Assembly: GCA_944323955.1 (NCBI GenBank)
Contig: CALUUK010000003.1
Location: 124,001-188,000, forward strand
DNA: 64,000 nucleotides
Source of the DNA: Candidatus Gastranaerophilales bacterium
GTDB lineage: Bacteria > Cyanobacteriota > Vampirovibrionia > Gastranaerophilales > Gastranaerophilaceae
Reading direction: 5' to 3'
The translations under genes were made by a program, and so were the position numbers. The notes beneath the pieces were generated by a model, which ran no database searches, was not told where the DNA came from, and saw nothing but the letters and a program-made list of their open reading frames with translations. The stretch's first letter is position 1. The number at the start of each line of letters is the position of its first letter. Shown piece after piece: positions 1-9,103 of the stretch.

Positions 1-27
1 TTAAGTAGCCCATATTATTTTATCCTC

Positions 28-462
28 TTATTCTATTTTAAGATTATCTTTATACTCGGTAATTAATTTAATTAATATTTTTATTTCATCTTCTCCAATA
101 GCATCCAATGCTTTGTACTCGGCTTCTTTTGCTTTTGAAATCAACTTTTCCGCATATTTTAAACCATATTCAGTGAAGTTTATTTCTTTATTTCTTTTAT
201 CAAGATTTGACTCCGTAAGCTCTTTAATAATATTTTTACTAATGAAGCCCTTTATTATGGCATTTACGGTTTGTTTCGGTAAATAAGCTATTGTGGTAAT
301 ATCCTTCTGGGTTAAAGCCCTTTTTCTATAAAGTATATCAAGAACTTTAAATTCTGTTAACGTCAAACCGACAGACTTCGCATATTCATTATAAAAACCT
401 GATATATCCATGTGCATCTGCCACAATTTTTCGGAATATTCTTTTATTTTCAGCTCATTCAA
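28..462 (-). CDS. MarR-family transcriptional regulator
   Basis: A 144-residue protein of normal MarR length. The winged helix-turn-helix lies at about residues 35-95 (LTEFKVLDILY, then LTQKDITTIAYLPKQTV as the recognition region), flanked by N- and C-terminal dimerisation helices. MarR proteins are dimeric DNA-binding regulators, often of their own gene, that respond to small phenolic or oxidative ligands; the ligand here cannot be predicted. A perfect-consensus promoter lies directly upstream, overlapping the end of the thioredoxin gene, with repeated GTCCGAT sites between promoter and gene that could be its own operator. It can therefore be transcribed independently of the lepA-glgC-thioredoxin operon. 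Confidence 0.88.
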   Translation of the reverse strand: MNELKIKEYSEKLWQMHMDISGFYNEYAKSVGLTLTEFKVLDILYRKRALTQKDITTIAYLPKQTVNAIIKGFISKNIIKELTESNLDKRNKEINFTEYGLKYAEKLISKAKEAEYKALDAIGEDEIKILIKLITEYKDNLKIE

Positions 463-474
463 GTGTAAAAATCC

Positions 475-510
475 CCATAATTAGTCCGATTTTATACCGT
501 CCGATTATGG
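475..510 (-). promoter_or_regulatory. Putative MarR auto-operator
   Basis: On the + strand GTCCGAT occurs at 484-490 and 499-505 (15-bp phase), enclosed by an inverted repeat CCATAAT (475-481) / ATTATGG (504-510). The block lies just downstream of the marR -10 box, where bound repressor would block initiation. The repeats are seen directly; operator function is inferred. Confidence 0.45.
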
Positions 511-513
511 ACC

Positions 514-542
514 ATTATATTTGAATCAAATTTACTTGTCAA
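514..542 (-). promoter_or_regulatory. Consensus sigma70 promoter for marR
   Basis: Read on the minus strand, TTGACA (542-537) and TATAAT (519-514) are separated by exactly 17 bp, so both hexamers are perfect. The -35 box sits immediately after the thioredoxin stop codon (545). Predicted start of transcription is near 507. Confidence 0.75.
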
Positions 543-544
543 CA

Positions 545-1024
545 TTATTTTAATATATTTTTTCGCACTCTTAAATAGCTGTCAAGTTCTTCTTTAATAA
601 GAGATTCATCTGACAAAACGGCAGTATTTAATATAAATTTATGGTTTATTTTTTTATCAATTACGAAAACGGAAGGAAATCCTATAATATGAAAGTCTTT
701 TAACATTTGAGAATATGCCGGATTATCGCAATTTATTGCGGCAAAAGTATAATCTTTAACGTATTGGGATGCTATTTTTCCGAAAACAGGCATAAATTTC
801 CTGCAATAACCGCACCAATCAACATAGAAAAGCGCAACTACGGGTTTATCAATTTTTTCCGCCTCTTCAATTGTTTTAACAGAGGCATCTGGAATTTCAA
901 TCGGGGCATTCAAATTTTGCTGTATTTGATAATAGTTATCATTTTGTTTAAGGACAATATGGGCAAATATAAATAAACCCGCTGCAGCAAATAAGAATAA
1001 ACCTATAAAAAACTTTTTCTTCAT
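545..1024 (-). CDS. Membrane-anchored thioredoxin-like protein
   Basis: 159 residues. A hydrophobic segment at residues 5-25 should anchor it in the membrane with the thioredoxin fold outside. The active site is C71-G-Y-C74 within [12 protein letters not shown], and the cis-proline loop GFPSVFV places Pro near 117, so the redox centre looks intact. CGYC differs from the CGPC of cytoplasmic thioredoxins and is more typical of DsbD-gamma or TlpA-like extracytoplasmic reductants. The start codon overlaps the glgC stop by 4 bp (ATGA), so the two are probably translationally coupled. Substrate unknown. Confidence 0.8.
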   Translation of the reverse strand: MKKKFFIGLFLFAAAGLFIFAHIVLKQNDNYYQIQQNLNAPIEIPDASVKTIEEAEKIDKPVVALFYVDWCGYCRKFMPVFGKIASQYVKDYTFAAINCDNPAYSQMLKDFHIIGFPSVFVIDKKINHKFILNTAVLSDESLIKEELDSYLRVRKNILK

Positions 1025-2256
1025 AATATAGCACCTTTAGGCACAACCGTTACTCCGCCGGCCGAAACAAGAAAGCCTCTTTTTCTGTCCTCATCGGGAT
1101 TTATTCCTATTTTTGTATAAGGCGGTATATCCACATTTTTATCTATAATCGCTTTTCTTATTTCACAATATCTTCCGACATTTACGTTTTCCATCAAAAT
1201 AGAATCCGTAACGTTAGAGAAACTGTTAATTCTTACCTGCGGAGATAAAATACATCTTGACAGGCTGCCGCCTGAAATTATGCAGCCTTCCGATACCATT
1301 GAATTTGTTGCCATACCGACTCTGTCGTTTTCTTCCCATATAAATTTTGCGGGCGGAAGATTATAATTATACGTTCTTAAAGGCCAATCCATACAATAAA
1401 GATTCAGTTCCGGATTATAGTCCAATAAATCCATATTAGCCTGCCAATAACTGTCAATACTTCCGACATCACGCCAGTATCCTCGTTCGGACTCTGTCAT
1501 ACCCGTGTATTCATTTTGAGAGTAGTCATAAACATACACGGACATCCCTTTTTTAAGCATTTCCGGTATTATATTTTTGCCAAAATCATGGCTTGATTCT
1601 GAATTTTGCGCATCTTCTTTAACTTCATGTATAAGTTCTTCTGTTTCAAAAATATAATTACCCATTGAAGCAAGACACATATCGGGTCTTCCCGGTATAG
1701 ACTTTGGAGCCGTTTGCGGTTTTTCCTGAAAACCTGTAAGTTTCCAGTCATCATCAACTTCTATAATTCCGAATTCACTTGCTTCTGAGATAGGAATAGG
1801 AATTGCAGAAATTGTAAGAGACGCATTTTTATTCTTATGAAATCTCATCATCTGAGAAACATCCATTCTATAGATATGATCGCCGCCAAAAACACAAACA
1901 TGCTTGGGATTTTCATCATAAATATGCGTTAAATTCTGATATACCGCATCCGCCGTACCTTTATACCAGTTTCCGTCCGTTCTCATCTGCGCGGGAACAA
2001 GATCAATATACTGCCCAAGAATAGGAGAAACAGGCCAGCTTCTTGCTATATGTTGATTCAAAGAATCAGATTTATACTGGGTCAATATTTTTATTTTATA
2101 AAACCCCGAATTGATAAAATTATTAATAACAAAATCAATAATTCTGTATCTTCCGCCGAACGGAACCGCAGGTTTTGCCCTATCTCTGGTTAAAGGATAC
2201 AATCTTTTACCTTCACCGCCTGCCAAAATCATAACAAGAGACGTATCAAGCGCCAA
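1021..2256 (-). CDS. glgC: Glucose-1-phosphate adenylyltransferase
   Basis: 411 residues, normal for GlgC. It makes ADP-glucose from glucose-1-phosphate and ATP, the committed step of bacterial glycogen synthesis. Visible motifs are the nucleotidyltransferase loop [11 protein letters not shown] with KPAVPFGG (about 13-35), GTADAVYQN (about 100), the catalytic-region [16 protein letters not shown], and a C-terminal left-handed beta-helix with hexapeptide-like repeats (about 310-400). It lies 11 bp downstream of lepA and overlaps the thioredoxin gene. No glycogen synthase or branching enzyme is in the window. Confidence 0.95.
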   Translation of the reverse strand: MALDTSLVMILAGGEGKRLYPLTRDRAKPAVPFGGRYRIIDFVINNFINSGFYKIKILTQYKSDSLNQHIARSWPVSPILGQYIDLVPAQMRTDGNWYKGTADAVYQNLTHIYDENPKHVCVFGGDHIYRMDVSQMMRFHKNKNASLTISAIPIPISEASEFGIIEVDDDWKLTGFQEKPQTAPKSIPGRPDMCLASMGNYIFETEELIHEVKEDAQNSESSHDFGKNIIPEMLKKGMSVYVYDYSQNEYTGMTESERGYWRDVGSIDSYWQANMDLLDYNPELNLYCMDWPLRTYNYNLPPAKFIWEENDRVGMATNSMVSEGCIISGGSLSRCILSPQVRINSFSNVTDSILMENVNVGRYCEIRKAIIDKNVDIPPYTKIGINPDEDRKRGFLVSAGGVTVVPKGAIL

Positions 2257-2267
2257 TTTTACCTCCT

Positions 2268-4070
2268 TTAATCTTCATTTAAACTCAAAACAGCCATAAA
2301 TGCCTCCTGCGGAACATCTACCCTGCCGACTGATTTCATACGTTTTTTACCGCGTTTTTGTTTTTCCAAAAGTTTACGTTTACGTGAAATATCACCGCCA
2401 TAACACTTATCCAGTACACTTTTTCTGAGTGCTTTTATATTGGTTCTTGCAATAATTCTTCCGCCGATTGCCGCTTGAATCGCAACCTCAAACAACTGAC
2501 GCGGAATTATATCTTTTAATTTTGTTGTTAATTTTTGTCCGACATAAAATGCATTGTCTTTATGCACAATTGCACTCAAGGCGTCAACGACTTCACCGGC
2601 CAGCAAAATATCGAGTTTAACAAGGTCGGAACGTTTATATTCACTAAATTCATAATCCATACTTGCATAGCCTTTTGAGCGCGACTTCAATTGGTCATAA
2701 AAATCTGTGATAACTTCATTTAACGGTATCTCGTAGTGAAGCGAAACCCTTATTTTATCAATATATGTCATATTAATAAATATTCCGCGTTTTGACTGGG
2801 CAAGCTCCATTAACAAACCGACATACTCATTGGGAGTAATTATAGTTGTTTTAACATACGGTTCTTCTATATATTCACGGAACTGAGCATCGGGAAGATT
2901 TGCCGGGTTATCAATCTCAATAACTTCGCCGTTTGTTTTATGAACACGATAGATAACACTGGGAGCCGTCGTTACAAGAGATAAATTATATTCTCTTTCC
3001 AGTCGTTCCTGAGCAATTTCCATATGCAGCATACCCAAAAAGCCGCATCTAAATCCAAACCCCAATGCTGATGAAGTTTCCGGTTCAAAAGTAATACTTG
3101 AATCATTCAATTTCAGCTTTTCAAGCGCTTCTTTCAAATCCTGATATTGGTTATTTTCGACGGGATATAGTCCTGAAAATACCATGGGAAGAGCTTCTTT
3201 ATATCCTGCAAGAGGTTCTTTTGCGCCATTTTCAACATGTGTTATAGTATCGCCTACAAACCTTGTTATTTCCTTTATGGAACAACCCATATAGCCTACA
3301 TCACCAGTTTTAAGTTCTTTTACCGGAACTCTGTTCGGATTAAGATAACCGAGTTCGGTTATTTCATACTCTCTTCCTGATGCCATAAATTTTATCTTAT
3401 CGCCGAGTTTAATATTACCGTCGACAACCTTAAAGAAACAAAGAGTTCCCAAATATTGATCATATGCGCTATCAAAAACAAGCGCCCTTAAAGGTTTTAA
3501 AGAGGTATCTTCAGGCGGCGGAACAAATTCAACAACTGCCTCAAGAACTTCTTCAATACCTATTCCTTCTTTTGCACTGACAGGTATTGCCATGGACGCA
3601 TCAATACCCAGTACTTCTTCTATCTCTTCCCTTACTCTTTCCACATCGGCAGAGGGAAGATCAATTTTATTAATAACGGGAATAATTTCCAAATTCTGTT
3701 CTATTGCGAGATAAACATTTGAAAGGGTTTGAGCTTCCACCCCTTGCGTTGCGTCAACAATTAAAAGAGCACCTTCACAGGCTGCAAGCGAGCGTGAAAC
3801 TTCATAGGAAAAGTCTACGTGCCCCGGCGTATCAATCAAATTAAGAACATATTCTTTGCCGTCTTTTGATTTATAATTCATTCTTGCGGCATTCAATTTA
3901 ATAGTAATACCGCGTTCCCGCTCAATATCCATCGAATCAAGCAATTGATCCTGCATATCACGCTGTGCAATTGTTCCTGTTTTCTCAAGCAGCCTGTCTG
4001 CCAGTGTAGATTTGCCATGATCAATATGAGCTATAATACAAAAGTTTCTGACATTATCTATATATTTCAT
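2268..4070 (-). CDS. lepA: Elongation factor 4 (LepA) GTPase
   Basis: 600 residues, full length. The GTPase domain begins with G1 [13 protein letters not shown] (about 14-26), followed by RGITIKLNA (switch I), DTPGHVDF (G3) and NKIDLPSAD (G4). Domains II, III and the EF-G-like domain V follow, then the LepA-specific C-terminal domain with [16 protein letters not shown] and [11 protein letters not shown]4 acts on stalled or mistranslocated ribosomes and in 30S biogenesis. It follows yifB by about 45 bp on the same strand and probably leads the glgC-thioredoxin group. Confidence 0.97.
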   Translation of the reverse strand: MKYIDNVRNFCIIAHIDHGKSTLADRLLEKTGTIAQRDMQDQLLDSMDIERERGITIKLNAARMNYKSKDGKEYVLNLIDTPGHVDFSYEVSRSLAACEGALLIVDATQGVEAQTLSNVYLAIEQNLEIIPVINKIDLPSADVERVREEIEEVLGIDASMAIPVSAKEGIGIEEVLEAVVEFVPPPEDTSLKPLRALVFDSAYDQYLGTLCFFKVVDGNIKLGDKIKFMASGREYEITELGYLNPNRVPVKELKTGDVGYMGCSIKEITRFVGDTITHVENGAKEPLAGYKEALPMVFSGLYPVENNQYQDLKEALEKLKLNDSSITFEPETSSALGFGFRCGFLGMLHMEIAQERLEREYNLSLVTTAPSVIYRVHKTNGEVIEIDNPANLPDAQFREYIEEPYVKTTIITPNEYVGLLMELAQSKRGIFINMTYIDKIRVSLHYEIPLNEVITDFYDQLKSRSKGYASMDYEFSEYKRSDLVKLDILLAGEVVDALSAIVHKDNAFYVGQKLTTKLKDIIPRQLFEVAIQAAIGGRIIARTNIKALRKSVLDKCYGGDISRKRKLLEKQKRGKKRMKSVGRVDVPQEAFMAVLSLNED

Positions 4071-4115
4071 AATTTTAGTCTATTACAGAAAAAAGTATTT
4101 GCAAATATATTTAAA

Positions 4116-5657
4116 CTACATTGAAGAGCGATATTGAACAGCCTGAGCAATATGATTTACTCGTATATTTTCACTGCCGTCAAGGTCGGCTATTGTTCTT
4201 GAAAGTTTTAAAAGTCTGTCATAAGCTCTTGCGGAAAGATTAAATTTCTTAACCGCTTCTTTTATAAGCATTATTGAAGGTTCATCAAGAATACAGTACT
4301 TTTTGATAAGTTTGGGTGTAAGTTCGGAATTAGTATAAATTCCAAGCCCCTTATATCTTTCAAGCTGGATTTGTCTTGCTTTCACAACACGTTCTCTTAT
4401 ATCGGCGGAAGTTTCCGCTGCAATATTATTTTTATCGGCAAGTTCATCAAGTTTCAATCTGGGAACATCAATCACAATATCTATTCTGTCAAGCAAAGGC
4501 CCCGACAATTTCGCGCGGTACTGTTTAATTTGAAAATCCGTACAGGTGCATTGCTTTTCACTATCCCCCATATAACCGCACGGGCAAGGATTCATTGCGG
4601 CAAGCAAAATGAAATCCGACGGAAATTCCAGTCTTGTTTTTGCTCTTGCAATAACAATTTTACCATCCTCAAGCGGTTGGCGCAAAACCTCAAGAACGGC
4701 TCTGGGAAATTCTACAAATTCATCCAGAAATAATACACCTCTGTGTGCAAGGGTTATCTCACCGGGTTTAGGATTGGATCCGCCTCCGATTATTCCGACA
4801 GCAGAAGCCGTATGATGCACACTTCTGAACGGACGTTTTGTAATTAGAGGTCTTTGCGGATTAACAAGTCCGGAAATACTGTATATTTTGGTAAGTTCAA
4901 TTGATTCATCAAAAGTTAAAGGCGGCAGGATTGATGAAAAACATTTTGCAAGTAACGTTTTACCGGACCCCGGAGGCCCTGACATTAAAAGATTATGTGC
5001 ACCGGCTGCAGCTATCTCCATTGCTTTTTTTGCTTTTATCTGACCTTTTACATCTTTAAAATCAAAATATCCGTCTTTTTCACTTTCCTCACATTGATAA
5101 ATTGAAAGATCCGCCTCAGTCGGTTTTATAAGCTCATGAGAAGGAAGATTGGTATTAAAATGATTAACAAGGGAATAAAGATTTTCGGCCCCTATAACAT
5201 TTAGCCCCTGAATAATTGCAGCTTCTTTTGCATTTTCAAAAGGTACAATTAACGTTTTTATACCCTGTTGTTTAAGTCCTGCAGCTATGGGAAGAACTCC
5301 TGAAACCGCTCTTAATGAACCATCTAAAGATAATTCCCCTATAAATGCAGTATCTTTAAAAGCATTTTGAGGAATAATTCCCGTTTTTGATAAAATTCCG
5401 ATTGCTATAGGAAGATCATAATAACTGCCCGCTTTTTTTATATCCGCAGGCGCAAGATTTACTATGACTTTTTTATTCGGAAATTCAAATCCTGAATTTT
5501 TTATTGCGGAACGGACTCTTTCTTTAGCTTCATTAACCGCGGTATCGGGCAGACCGACAATAGAAACCGAAGGAAGTGAATTATTAACATCCACCTCGAC
5601 AAGAATTTTATAAACATCAAGCCCTATTACACTTGCGGTAAGAATTTGTGAAATCAA
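4116..5657 (-). CDS. yifB: YifB/ComM-like Mg-chelatase-family AAA+ ATPase
   Basis: I choose a TTG start at 5657: it has AGGGGA 5 bases upstream and gives 513 residues starting ISQILTASVIGLDVY, the usual family N-terminus. The frame stays open to an ATG at 5804, but the extra 49 residues are hydrophobic and unlike the family. Order: N-terminal Lon-S5-like ChlI domain (1-170), Walker A GPPGSGKT (227-234), Walker B LFLDEFVEF, an insert with CPCGYMGD and CTC, and a C-terminal helical lid. ComM, a relative, is a helicase for branch migration during integration of transformed DNA. Confidence 0.93.
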   Translation of the reverse strand: MISQILTASVIGLDVYKILVEVDVNNSLPSVSIVGLPDTAVNEAKERVRSAIKNSGFEFPNKKVIVNLAPADIKKAGSYYDLPIAIGILSKTGIIPQNAFKDTAFIGELSLDGSLRAVSGVLPIAAGLKQQGIKTLIVPFENAKEAAIIQGLNVIGAENLYSLVNHFNTNLPSHELIKPTEADLSIYQCEESEKDGYFDFKDVKGQIKAKKAMEIAAAGAHNLLMSGPPGSGKTLLAKCFSSILPPLTFDESIELTKIYSISGLVNPQRPLITKRPFRSVHHTASAVGIIGGGSNPKPGEITLAHRGVLFLDEFVEFPRAVLEVLRQPLEDGKIVIARAKTRLEFPSDFILLAAMNPCPCGYMGDSEKQCTCTDFQIKQYRAKLSGPLLDRIDIVIDVPRLKLDELADKNNIAAETSADIRERVVKARQIQLERYKGLGIYTNSELTPKLIKKYCILDEPSIMLIKEAVKKFNLSARAYDRLLKLSRTIADLDGSENIRVNHIAQAVQYRSSM

Positions 5658-5828
5658 GCTATTCCCCTTCCGTTCAATAAAAAGAGTATATAACAATTCC
5701 GCAAAATATGTAAATAAATGTAACAATTTAATAACATACATGTATATAAAATTTTTTACAAGACTTAGAAGAAATGAAAGACTCATAAAGTCTAAACTGA
5801 ACAACTATCTACCAAAACTAACCTAGTT

Positions 5829-5858
5829 AACGCTCTTTAAAAAAGAGCTTTTTTTTTG
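5829..5858 (+). terminator. Orphan intrinsic terminator upstream of sdaAB
   Basis: GCTCTTT / AAAGAGC hairpin with a short A loop followed by nine T on the + strand. No + strand gene ends here (yifB starts and runs away on the minus strand), so it either shields sdaAB from antisense read-through or terminates an unseen short transcript. Confidence 0.6.
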
Positions 5859-5869
5859 CAAAAATTATA

Positions 5870-5905
5870 AGGACAAAAGAGAAAAAGTCTAATATAATAA
5901 CTGCT
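5870..5905 (+). promoter_or_regulatory. Promoter giving a probable leaderless sdaAB mRNA
   Basis: TATAAT at 5893-5898 with AGGACA (GACA matching consensus) 17 bp upstream at 5870-5875. The sdaAB ATG is at 5906, 7 bases past the -10 box, which is where transcription should begin. No Shine-Dalgarno sequence lies within reach. Confidence 0.5.
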
Positions 5906-6574
5906 ATGAAGCAGCGTTCATTATTTGACATAATATCTCCCGTAATGACGGGGCCTTCAAGTTCGCACACGGCAGGTGCCGTACGGCTCGGGCTTATGGC
6001 AAAAAATATATACAATTCTCTGCCCGAAAAAGTCACATTCAGGCTGTATAATTCTTTTGCACAAACAGGAAAAGGCCACGGAACAGATAAGGGGCTTCTG
6101 GCCGGTTTTTTAGGCTGCAGCGTCGACAGCGAAAAAATCAAAAACATTTTCGACCTGAATGAAGCAAAGAAATTTCAATATGCATACGAATACGAACAAG
6201 ACCCCGACAGACATCCCAATGCCGTAGATTTCATCATAGAAGGAGATATGAATATGACAATTTCCGGTAATTCCGTCGGTGCAGGGAATATTGAAATTGT
6301 TAAAATTGATGATTTCGCAGCAAAAATATCAGGTGAATTTAATACATTAATTCTTTTTTATAAAGATAAACCCGGGATGATTTCAAAAGTTTCTTCTCTT
6401 ATTCAAAAAGAAAATATTAACATTGCATCGTTGGACTGCGACAGAAATGCAAGAGGACAAACCGCCTCAATGTGCATTTGTCTGGACGGAAAACTTCCCT
6501 GCAATATTGTTTATGATATTGAAAAAATTGAAGATGTTTATTTTGTAAGAAATGTCGATAAATTTGAGGTTTAA
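5906..6574 (+). CDS. sdaAB: L-serine dehydratase, iron-sulfur type, beta subunit
   Basis: 222 residues. With the alpha subunit coded next, it forms the two-chain [4Fe-4S] enzyme that deaminates L-serine to pyruvate and ammonia. The N-terminus SLFDIISPVMTGPSSSHTAG is the family signature, and an ACT-like domain occupies about residues 148-220 (LILFYKDKPGMISKVSSLI). The start is fixed by that N-terminus, yet there is no ribosome-binding site and the -10 box lies 7 bases upstream, so translation is probably leaderless. Pyruvate formed here can feed the PFOR coded at 14.8 kb. Confidence 0.93.
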   Translation: MKQRSLFDIISPVMTGPSSSHTAGAVRLGLMAKNIYNSLPEKVTFRLYNSFAQTGKGHGTDKGLLAGFLGCSVDSEKIKNIFDLNEAKKFQYAYEYEQDPDRHPNAVDFIIEGDMNMTISGNSVGAGNIEIVKIDDFAAKISGEFNTLILFYKDKPGMISKVSSLIQKENINIASLDCDRNARGQTASMCICLDGKLPCNIVYDIEKIEDVYFVRNVDKFEV

Positions 6575-6576
6575 AT

Positions 6577-7470
6577 TTGGAATATTCTATTAATACATTT
6601 GAAAAATTATTAAATACCTGCAAAGAAACAAACAAAAAAATCTATGAAATTATGCAGGAAAAAGAAGCCTATGACTTTGAAGAAAGTATTATTGAAGTCA
6701 GGGAGAAAACATATAAAATAATTGAGGTAATGAAAGATGCAATAAAAAAGGGGATTATTTCAAAAGAAAAATCCATCAGCGGACTATGCGGGGATGATGC
6801 CAATAAATTATCCGAAAGATTCAGGCATAAAAAGGCATTATTCGGCAGCACTTTTGAAAAAATCACCTGTTACGCTCTTGCAACAATAGAGGAAAACCTC
6901 AGAATGAATAAAATAGCCGCATGCCCGACAGCAGGCTCTTGCGGCATAGTCCCCGCCGTACTTATTGCACTTTCCGAAGAATACGATTTATCAAAAGAAG
7001 ATGAGATAAATGCACTTATAACAGCAGGTGCAATAGGTTATGTTATATCATCAAAAGTTGCACCGGCAGGCGCGGTAGCAGGCTGTCAGGCAGAATGCGG
7101 AGTAGCCTCGGCAATGGGAAGCGCGCTTGCAGTAGAAATTATGGGCGGAACGGACACTCAAGCGGTAAATGCGGCGGCACTGGCATTAAAAAATATTCTT
7201 GGATTAACCTGTGATCCGGTGTCTGGGCTTGTTGAAATTCCGTGCGTTAAAAGAAATGCTTTTCTTGCTATTCACGCTGTTACTGCTGCCGAGATTTCAC
7301 TTTCGGGGATAGAAACAAAAATCCCGCCCGACGAAATAGTAGATGCAATGCTTCAAACGGGACAATTAATGTCTCCTCTTCTGAAAGAAACCTCACAAGG
7401 CGGTTTAGCAACAACAAAAAGCGGGAAATTAATAAATGAAAATATGAGAAAGAAATTACTCATTAAATAA
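6577..7470 (+). CDS. sdaAA: L-serine dehydratase, iron-sulfur type, alpha subunit
   Basis: 297 residues, the catalytic chain. It starts at TTG 6577, 2 bases after the sdaAB stop, with GAGG inside the end of sdaAB, so translation should be coupled. Cys116 and Cys122 in CPTAGSCGI and further cysteines in GLTCDPVSGLVEIPCVKR are candidate [4Fe-4S] ligands and active-site elements; GCQAECGVASAMGSA is also a family block. Two-chain arrangement as in Bacillus and clostridia rather than the fused E. coli SdaA. The enzyme is oxygen-labile, which suits an anaerobe. Confidence 0.93.
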   Translation: MEYSINTFEKLLNTCKETNKKIYEIMQEKEAYDFEESIIEVREKTYKIIEVMKDAIKKGIISKEKSISGLCGDDANKLSERFRHKKALFGSTFEKITCYALATIEENLRMNKIAACPTAGSCGIVPAVLIALSEEYDLSKEDEINALITAGAIGYVISSKVAPAGAVAGCQAECGVASAMGSALAVEIMGGTDTQAVNAAALALKNILGLTCDPVSGLVEIPCVKRNAFLAIHAVTAAEISLSGIETKIPPDEIVDAMLQTGQLMSPLLKETSQGGLATTKSGKLINENMRKKLLIK

Positions 7471-7484
7471 AAGGAATAAAGAAT

Positions 7485-7811
7485 ATGGCTGACAATGAGA
7501 AACTGCAAGGACTGGAACAATCTTTAATAAATTTTTTGCTGAGAAGAAAAGATATTGAAGATAAAGTAAACGGCGGGGCAAGAAGGGTTAAATCGCTAAC
7601 CTTAAAAATTGACGCAAGAAATGCAAAGCACATAACTTTTGCCGTGCAAATAGGAATGATGGAAGCAAAGTTTAACATGGCTGACGGTTTGAAAGAACAA
7701 GGCAACTGCTACGGAATAGACCGATATATAAGAGACTGGTATCAGCAGCCGTCTGTAAAAATGGAGTTTGAAGAAATCGTATTCGGCCCTATAAGAAGGT
7801 CATCAGATTAA
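7485..7811 (+). CDS. Small unknown protein, 108 residues
   Basis: Not recognised. It starts at ATG 7485, 14 bases after sdaAA, with AAGGAA upstream, and ends within a strong terminator, so it is the last cistron of the serine dehydratase operon. The protein is soluble-looking: a charged N-terminal helix (MADNEKLQGLEQSLINFLLRR as far as residue 21), then an alternating beta-type segment (SLTLKIDARNAKHITFAVQIG) and a single Cys in EQGNCYG. No signal peptide or membrane segment. Its place suggests a role near serine dehydratase, but that is only context. Confidence 0.7.
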   Translation: MADNEKLQGLEQSLINFLLRRKDIEDKVNGGARRVKSLTLKIDARNAKHITFAVQIGMMEAKFNMADGLKEQGNCYGIDRYIRDWYQQPSVKMEFEEIVFGPIRRSSD

Positions 7812-7834
7812 AAGAGGGATAAACCCTCTTTTAA
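7808..7834. terminator. Bidirectional terminator between convergent genes
   Basis: An 11-bp perfect stem TTAAAAGAGGG / CCCTCTTTTAA with loop ATAAA. T-tracts exist on both strands. The stop codons of both flanking genes (7809-7811 on + and 7833-7831 on -) lie inside the two stem arms. Confidence 0.85.
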
Positions 7835-9012
7835 TTTATTAATTCTGAAAATCTTCTCATTGCTTCAATTGTATTTTCTCTGTTTCCGAAGGATGTTAAT
7901 CTGAAATATCCGTCGCCGTTTCTGCCAAAACCTGCTCCGGGAGTACCGACAACAGCAATATTAGTCAAAAGATAATCAAAAAACTCCCACGATTTCATAT
8001 TGTTTGGACATTTAAGCCATATATAAGGAGAGTGTTTCCCGCCTGTATACCAAATGCCTTTCTTATCCATTGTTTCGGAAATTATCTTTGCATTTTCGCT
8101 GTAATATGAAAGATTTTCTTTTATCTGCTTCTGTCCTTCTTCTGAAAATATTGCAGCAGCAGCTTTTTGGACAATATAAGGAACTCCGTTAAATTTTGTA
8201 GTTTGTCTTCTCGTCCAAAATTTATTAAGCATTTGACCTTGACGTACAAGGGTTTTGGGAACAACCGTATAACCGCATCTTGTACCCGTAAATCCGGCGG
8301 TTTTTGAGAAAGAGCAAAACTCTATCGCACATTTTTTAGCGCCTTCTATTTCATAAATACTGCTTGGAAGCTCGCTTGATTTAATAAAACATTCATATGC
8401 GGCATCAAAAAGAATCACCGCATCGTTTTTGATTGCATAATCAACCCATTTTTTCAAACCGTCTTTTGTATAAACCGCACCTGTCGGGTTGTTTGGAGAA
8501 CATATATATATAATGTCACATTTTACATTATCATCAGGCAGCGGCAAAAACCCGTTAGACTCATTTGCATCGGCAAAAATAATTTTTCTTCCCGCCATTA
8601 CATTCGTATCAACATACACAGGGTAAACAGGATCGGGAATAAGGACAGTATTATCAAGAGAAAAAATATCCAGAATATTTCCCAAATCGCTTTTTGCCCC
8701 ATCTGAAATAAATATTTCATCGAGAGCAATATCAACATTTTTACGGGCATAATATTTTTTTATCTCTTCTCTGAGAAAATCATAACCCTGTTCGGGGCCG
8801 TATCCTCTGAATGTTGCCTGTACACCCATTTCGTCAGCTGCATTTTTAATTGCTTTAACAACAACAGGAGCAAGAGGAAGCGTAACATCACCGATACCCA
8901 TTTTAATAAGTTTTTTATCGGGATTAGCTTTTGTATATTCCGCAACTTTTTTTGCTATCGTTGAAAATAAATAACTGTCTTCCAAATTAAGATAATTTTC
9001 ATTTATGTTCAT
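7831..9012 (-). CDS. dapL: LL-diaminopimelate aminotransferase
   Basis: 393 residues, fold-type I PLP aminotransferase. It converts tetrahydrodipicolinate directly to LL-diaminopimelate using glutamate, a one-step lysine and peptidoglycan route found in cyanobacteria, plants, Chlamydia and some anaerobes. Motifs: [14 protein letters not shown] near the N-terminus, [11 protein letters not shown], the PLP-lysine block [15 protein letters not shown], and [15 protein letters not shown] near the end, all DapL-like. The ribosome-binding site is GAGGTGAG. It diverges from a GltD-like gene; glutamate supply may link the two. Confidence 0.93.
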   Translation of the reverse strand: MNINENYLNLEDSYLFSTIAKKVAEYTKANPDKKLIKMGIGDVTLPLAPVVVKAIKNAADEMGVQATFRGYGPEQGYDFLREEIKKYYARKNVDIALDEIFISDGAKSDLGNILDIFSLDNTVLIPDPVYPVYVDTNVMAGRKIIFADANESNGFLPLPDDNVKCDIIYICSPNNPTGAVYTKDGLKKWVDYAIKNDAVILFDAAYECFIKSSELPSSIYEIEGAKKCAIEFCSFSKTAGFTGTRCGYTVVPKTLVRQGQMLNKFWTRRQTTKFNGVPYIVQKAAAAIFSEEGQKQIKENLSYYSENAKIISETMDKKGIWYTGGKHSPYIWLKCPNNMKSWEFFDYLLTNIAVVGTPGAGFGRNGDGYFRLTSFGNRENTIEAMRRFSELIN

Positions 9013-9034
9013 ATTCTCACCTCATGTTAAAATT

Positions 9035-9064
9035 ATTATACAAAAAATATTGTTATAGTATAAT
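9035..9064. promoter_or_regulatory. Nested symmetric divergent promoter, dapL / gltD-like
   Basis: Inverted repeat ATTATAC (9035-9041) / GTATAAT (9058-9064). On the + strand it reads TTATAC (9036-9041) - 17 bp - TATAAT (9059-9064). On the minus strand the same bases read TTATAC (9063-9058) - 17 bp - TATAAT (9040-9035). Each -10 box overlaps the other promoter's -35 box, so both genes cannot be initiated at once. Confidence 0.6.
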
Positions 9065-9103
9065 TTAATAACATGGACAAACATAAACTAAAAGGATAAA
9101 AAA

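Noticed and set aside
5658-5804. N-terminal extension of YifB from ATG 5804
   Set aside because: The 49 extra residues are hydrophobic and absent from the family; TTG 5657 has a good ribosome-binding site and the usual N-terminus.
5827-6147. A 106-codon minus-strand open frame
   Set aside because: Antisense to the start of sdaAB, with composition expected of a shadow; ends in the T-run of the terminator.
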